This document shows, piece after piece, positions 61,297 to 64,000 of a stretch of 64,000 bases of DNA. The translations under genes were made by a program, and so were the position numbers. The notes under the pieces were generated by a model. The model did not search any database and was not told the origin of the DNA. It was given only the letters and a program-made list of their open reading frames with translations. The first letter of the stretch is position 1. Each line of letters opens with the position of its first letter. Location of the stretch: contig CM040451.1 in the NCBI GenBank assembly GCA_022749755.1, forward strand, positions 3,486,871 to 3,550,870, read 5' to 3'. The stretch is from Azadirachta indica (lineage: Eukaryota; Streptophyta; Magnoliopsida; Sapindales; Meliaceae).

Positions 61297-61690
61297 CTTC
61301 TGTTACTTCATCTTTTGGGTCAAATTTGGTTCAAGCAAGAAAAATAGATCCTTTGTCATCATTTGACTTATTTGTTTGTAATACCACTAGTAATGAGAAT
61401 GTTAAATCAGAGTTGGACCATTATTTAGAGGAACTTCTCTTGCTTAGAGTTTTTGACTTTGATATATTGGCTTAGTGGAAAGTAAACAGGTTTAAATATC
61501 CTACTTTGTATGCCATTGCTAGAGATATTTTAGTCATTCCTATTTCTACAGTCTCATCTACATATGCTTTCAGCACTAGTAGTAGATTTGTAAGTTCAGA
61601 TCATAATAGATTACATTTTATAACATTAGAGGTTTTGAAGTGTGCTTAAAATTGGCTATGGGCTGAAATTAAAGGTATGAAATTATTAAT
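61297..61690 (+). pseudogene. hAT transposase relic, C-terminal dimerisation part
   Basis: Continues the frame broken at 53146: PSVTSSFGSN, then ELDHYLEELLLLRVFDFDIL, a stop, WKVNRFKYPTLYAIARDILV, STVSSTYAFSTSSRFVSSDH and WLWAEIKG. This is the C-terminal hAT dimerisation region (consensus: D-x-L-x-W-W...YP-x-L-x-x-x-A-R-D-x-L-x-x-P...S-x-x-x-F-S). Stops replace one Trp of the WW pair and the residue after KCA. Confidence 0.85.
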
Positions 61691-61882
61691 TACACATTTA
61701 GTTAAATTTTAATTTATTTTATTTTATTCAATATCTAACTAAATTCTTTGTGAATTTGTTTTTATCATTAGGTTCAGGTTCAAATTCAAGTTCTTTTACA
61801 AAAATTGGATGTCATATCTATTGTGAAAATACAGATGAAGCAAATTTAAAATGTTATTATATAATTTTATTCATTCACAATT

Positions 61883-63451
61883 ACTCATAAAATGTCATCT
61901 CCTTTTTCAATTAGATTAATAATAAATTGAAAGTGTCATGTTTTTTCATTTGATATTGTAGGATTGAAGTATCAAAGAAGACGAAGGAGTTAATATAAAA
62001 AGAAGTACCAGTAGCATTAGATGCATTATTAGAATTTGAGACATTAATTGTTTTATTATTTTACCTTTACTGTTAATTATTGAATAATAATGTGCTATTA
62101 CTTTAGTTTTTATTTAAAGATATTATTTTAATATTTTATAATGATAATTTTTATTTAAAATTATATTATAATATATTAATGATATTTTTGTTTAAATTAA
62201 TTAAATTGTTATATTAGTAAAAATTAATTTATAAAATAATAAAAATAAGGAATTGATACGGGAACAAGAAACTCATTCCTCATGATGGGATTCTCTATCC
62301 CCACCACATTAAATTTATTGGGAAATGAGCGTAAAAATAAAAAATAGAGTGAAGAATGGAGTATACCTCCCCACCCTCACTCTGCTCCGTTGTCATTCAT
62401 ACTCATAAAATATCATCTCAATTTTCAATTACATTAGTAATAAATTAAAAGTGTTATATTTTTTTATTTGATATTGTAGGAGTGAAGTATTAAAGAAGAC
62501 GACAGAGTTAATATACGAAGAAGTAACAGTAGCATTACATGCATTATTAGAATTTGAGACATTAATTGTTTTATTATTTTACCTTTACTGTTAATTATTG
62601 AATAATAATGTGCTATTACTTTAGTTTTTATTTAAAGATATTATTTTAATATTTTATAATGATAATTTTTATTTAAAATTATATTATAATATATTAATGA
62701 TATTTTTGTTTAAATTAATTAAATTGTTATATTAGTAAAAATTAATTTATAAAATAATAAAAATGAGGAATTGATACGGGAACAAGAAACTCATTCCTCA
62801 TGATGGGATTCTCTATCCCCACCACATTAAATTTATTGGGAAATGAGCGTAAAAATAAAAAATAGAGTGAAGAATGGAGTATACCTCCCCACCCTCACTC
62901 TGCTCCGTTGTCATTCATACTCATAAAATATCATCTCAATTTTCAATTATATTAGTAATAAATTAAAAGTGTTATATTTTTTTATTTGATATTGTAGGAG
63001 TGAAGTATTAAAGAAGACGACAGAGTTAATATACGAAGAAGTAACAGTAGCATTACATGCATTATTAGAATTTGAGACATTAATTGTTTTATTATTTTAC
63101 CTTTACTATTAATTATTGAATAATATTGTGCTATTACTTTAGTTTTTATTTAAAGATATTATTTTAATATTTTATAATGATAATTTTTATTTAAAATTAT
63201 ATTATAATATATTAATGATATTTTTGTTTAAATTAATTAAATTGTTATATTAGTAAAAATTAATTTATAAAATAATATAAAATAGAGAATTGATACGGGG
63301 GAACAGGAAACTTGTTCTCTATGAGAGAATTTTTCATTCCTATCCTATTAAATTTATTGAGAAATGGGGCGGGGAATAAGAGTCAAAATAAAAACGGGGT
63401 GGGGAATGGAGTATACTTCCCTACCTCCATCTCGCCCAATTGCTATTCCTG
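61883..63451 (+). repeat. Three tandem 518-bp units at the hAT 3' end
   Basis: ACTCATAAAAT marks the unit starts at 61883, 62401 and 62919, exactly 518 bases apart. The second half of unit 1, all of unit 2 and the first two-thirds of unit 3 are nearly identical, with the two internal junctions reading GTCATTCATACTCATAAAAT. Unit 3 ends with the original hAT terminus. The high identity points to recent expansion. Confidence 0.9.
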
Positions 63452-64000
63452 TCAATATTAGTTTGTACATTATAGAGTTTGCATTTCTAATATTATTTTA
63501 TAACTAATTGAGTGTTATTTTTTATTATATAACATAATTTCATTTAGATTTTACTTCACTTGGTTACAAGTATTTAAAGATAAATTTTGCTTAAATATTA
63601 TTGTTCAATTTTTAAGTAATTAATAAGTAAAAATATGAAAAAAAATTCTAATTTTATATGAATACAATCACCACATAGTTAATTTGAAATCATGATTTCA
63701 TAAAAGCATGTACAGTTACAGTTGAATGAGATAATCACAAAATGATCCAAAATGACTTAAAGAAACAGAAGTATTGGTACATAAAAGTGCTAAATTAACA
63801 CAATTAATGAGACTATATAATGCATTAATACTTTTACTTTTAGTTTGCATATTTAATACTACTAAAAACAATAATTCTTTATTCCATTAATATTATCTTA
63901 TGTTTTTGATTTTCTTTCTTTGGTGAGAATGGAGTTAAGGCCCATAAGAATGTATTCCTTATCTTCCATTTTTTCTCAATTTTTTATGCTTCGACTTATA
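63452..64000. repeat. Duplicated non-coding block A3 (runs off window)
   Basis: Matches 18486-19030 of block A2 almost base for base (ATTAGTTTGTACATT..., AATACAATCACCACATAGTT, TGATCCAAAATGACTTAAAG). It starts immediately after the hAT right end and continues past the window edge. Confidence 0.8.

Larger units (their letters stand above)
51437..63451 (+). mobile_element. hAT element relic, interrupted by a CACTA element
   Basis: The transposase relic runs 51477-53146 and resumes at 61297-61690; the 8147 bases between are a CACTA element with target duplication AAC. Subtracting the insertion and the extra 518-base units leaves about 2.8 kb. The right end at 63451 (CTCGCCCAATTGCTATTCCTG) corresponds to the right end of the MITE at 12936. 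A left terminal repeat was not found: homology passes directly from block B4 into the coding part, so the left end is deleted. Confidence 0.8.

Overview
The window looks like nuclear DNA of a eudicot plant. It is very AT-rich and has plant-type introns, LINE, Ty1/copia, Ty3/gypsy, hAT and CACTA relics of plant lineages, and one intact multi-exon plant gene. The LINE and copia relics remind me of Citrus-type elements, but the species is a guess. Homology statements come from recognising protein motifs and comparing segments by eye; no search was run.

Layout. 0.2-5.6 kb: an internally deleted LINE (minus), abutted by a 5'-truncated copia element (minus). 5.6-8.0 kb: AT-rich DNA with two G-boxes, a dimeric higher-order tandem repeat and a small coding relic. 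8-23 kb: no functional gene; an array of old, mutually homologous non-coding blocks (called A, B and C here), carrying a hAT MITE and a tRNA-like SINE whose empty sites are visible in sister blocks. 24.0-30.6 kb: the only apparently functional gene, an eight-exon gene for a 694-residue ankyrin-repeat/PGG-type membrane protein (ACD6/ITN1-like), with a promoter whose decayed duplicate lies 2.6 kb upstream. 30.6-40.4 kb: duplicated flank, a CACTA-type terminus, a solitary copia LTR and a 5'-truncated Ty3/gypsy element (minus). 40.4-48.2 kb: a second, decayed copy of the gene region, keeping exons 2-4 with all three splice donors broken and lacking exons 5-8, then a large inverted repeat. 48.7-49.6 kb: a LINE 3' end and a cysteine-synthase-like pseudogene fragment. 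50.4-63.5 kb: another B block, then a hAT element interrupted by an 8.1-kb CACTA element with a 3-bp target duplication; the hAT 3' end is expanded into three tandem 518-bp units. 63.5-64 kb: another A block running off the edge.

Overall this resembles a decayed tandem cluster of defence-type ankyrin genes. Segmental duplication multiplied gene flanks and promoters, deletions removed gene bodies, and transposons nested into the remains. One gene survives. Paired TGACG motifs in its promoter, conserved in the duplicate, fit the salicylate/defence role known for ACD6-type proteins, but that link is inference.
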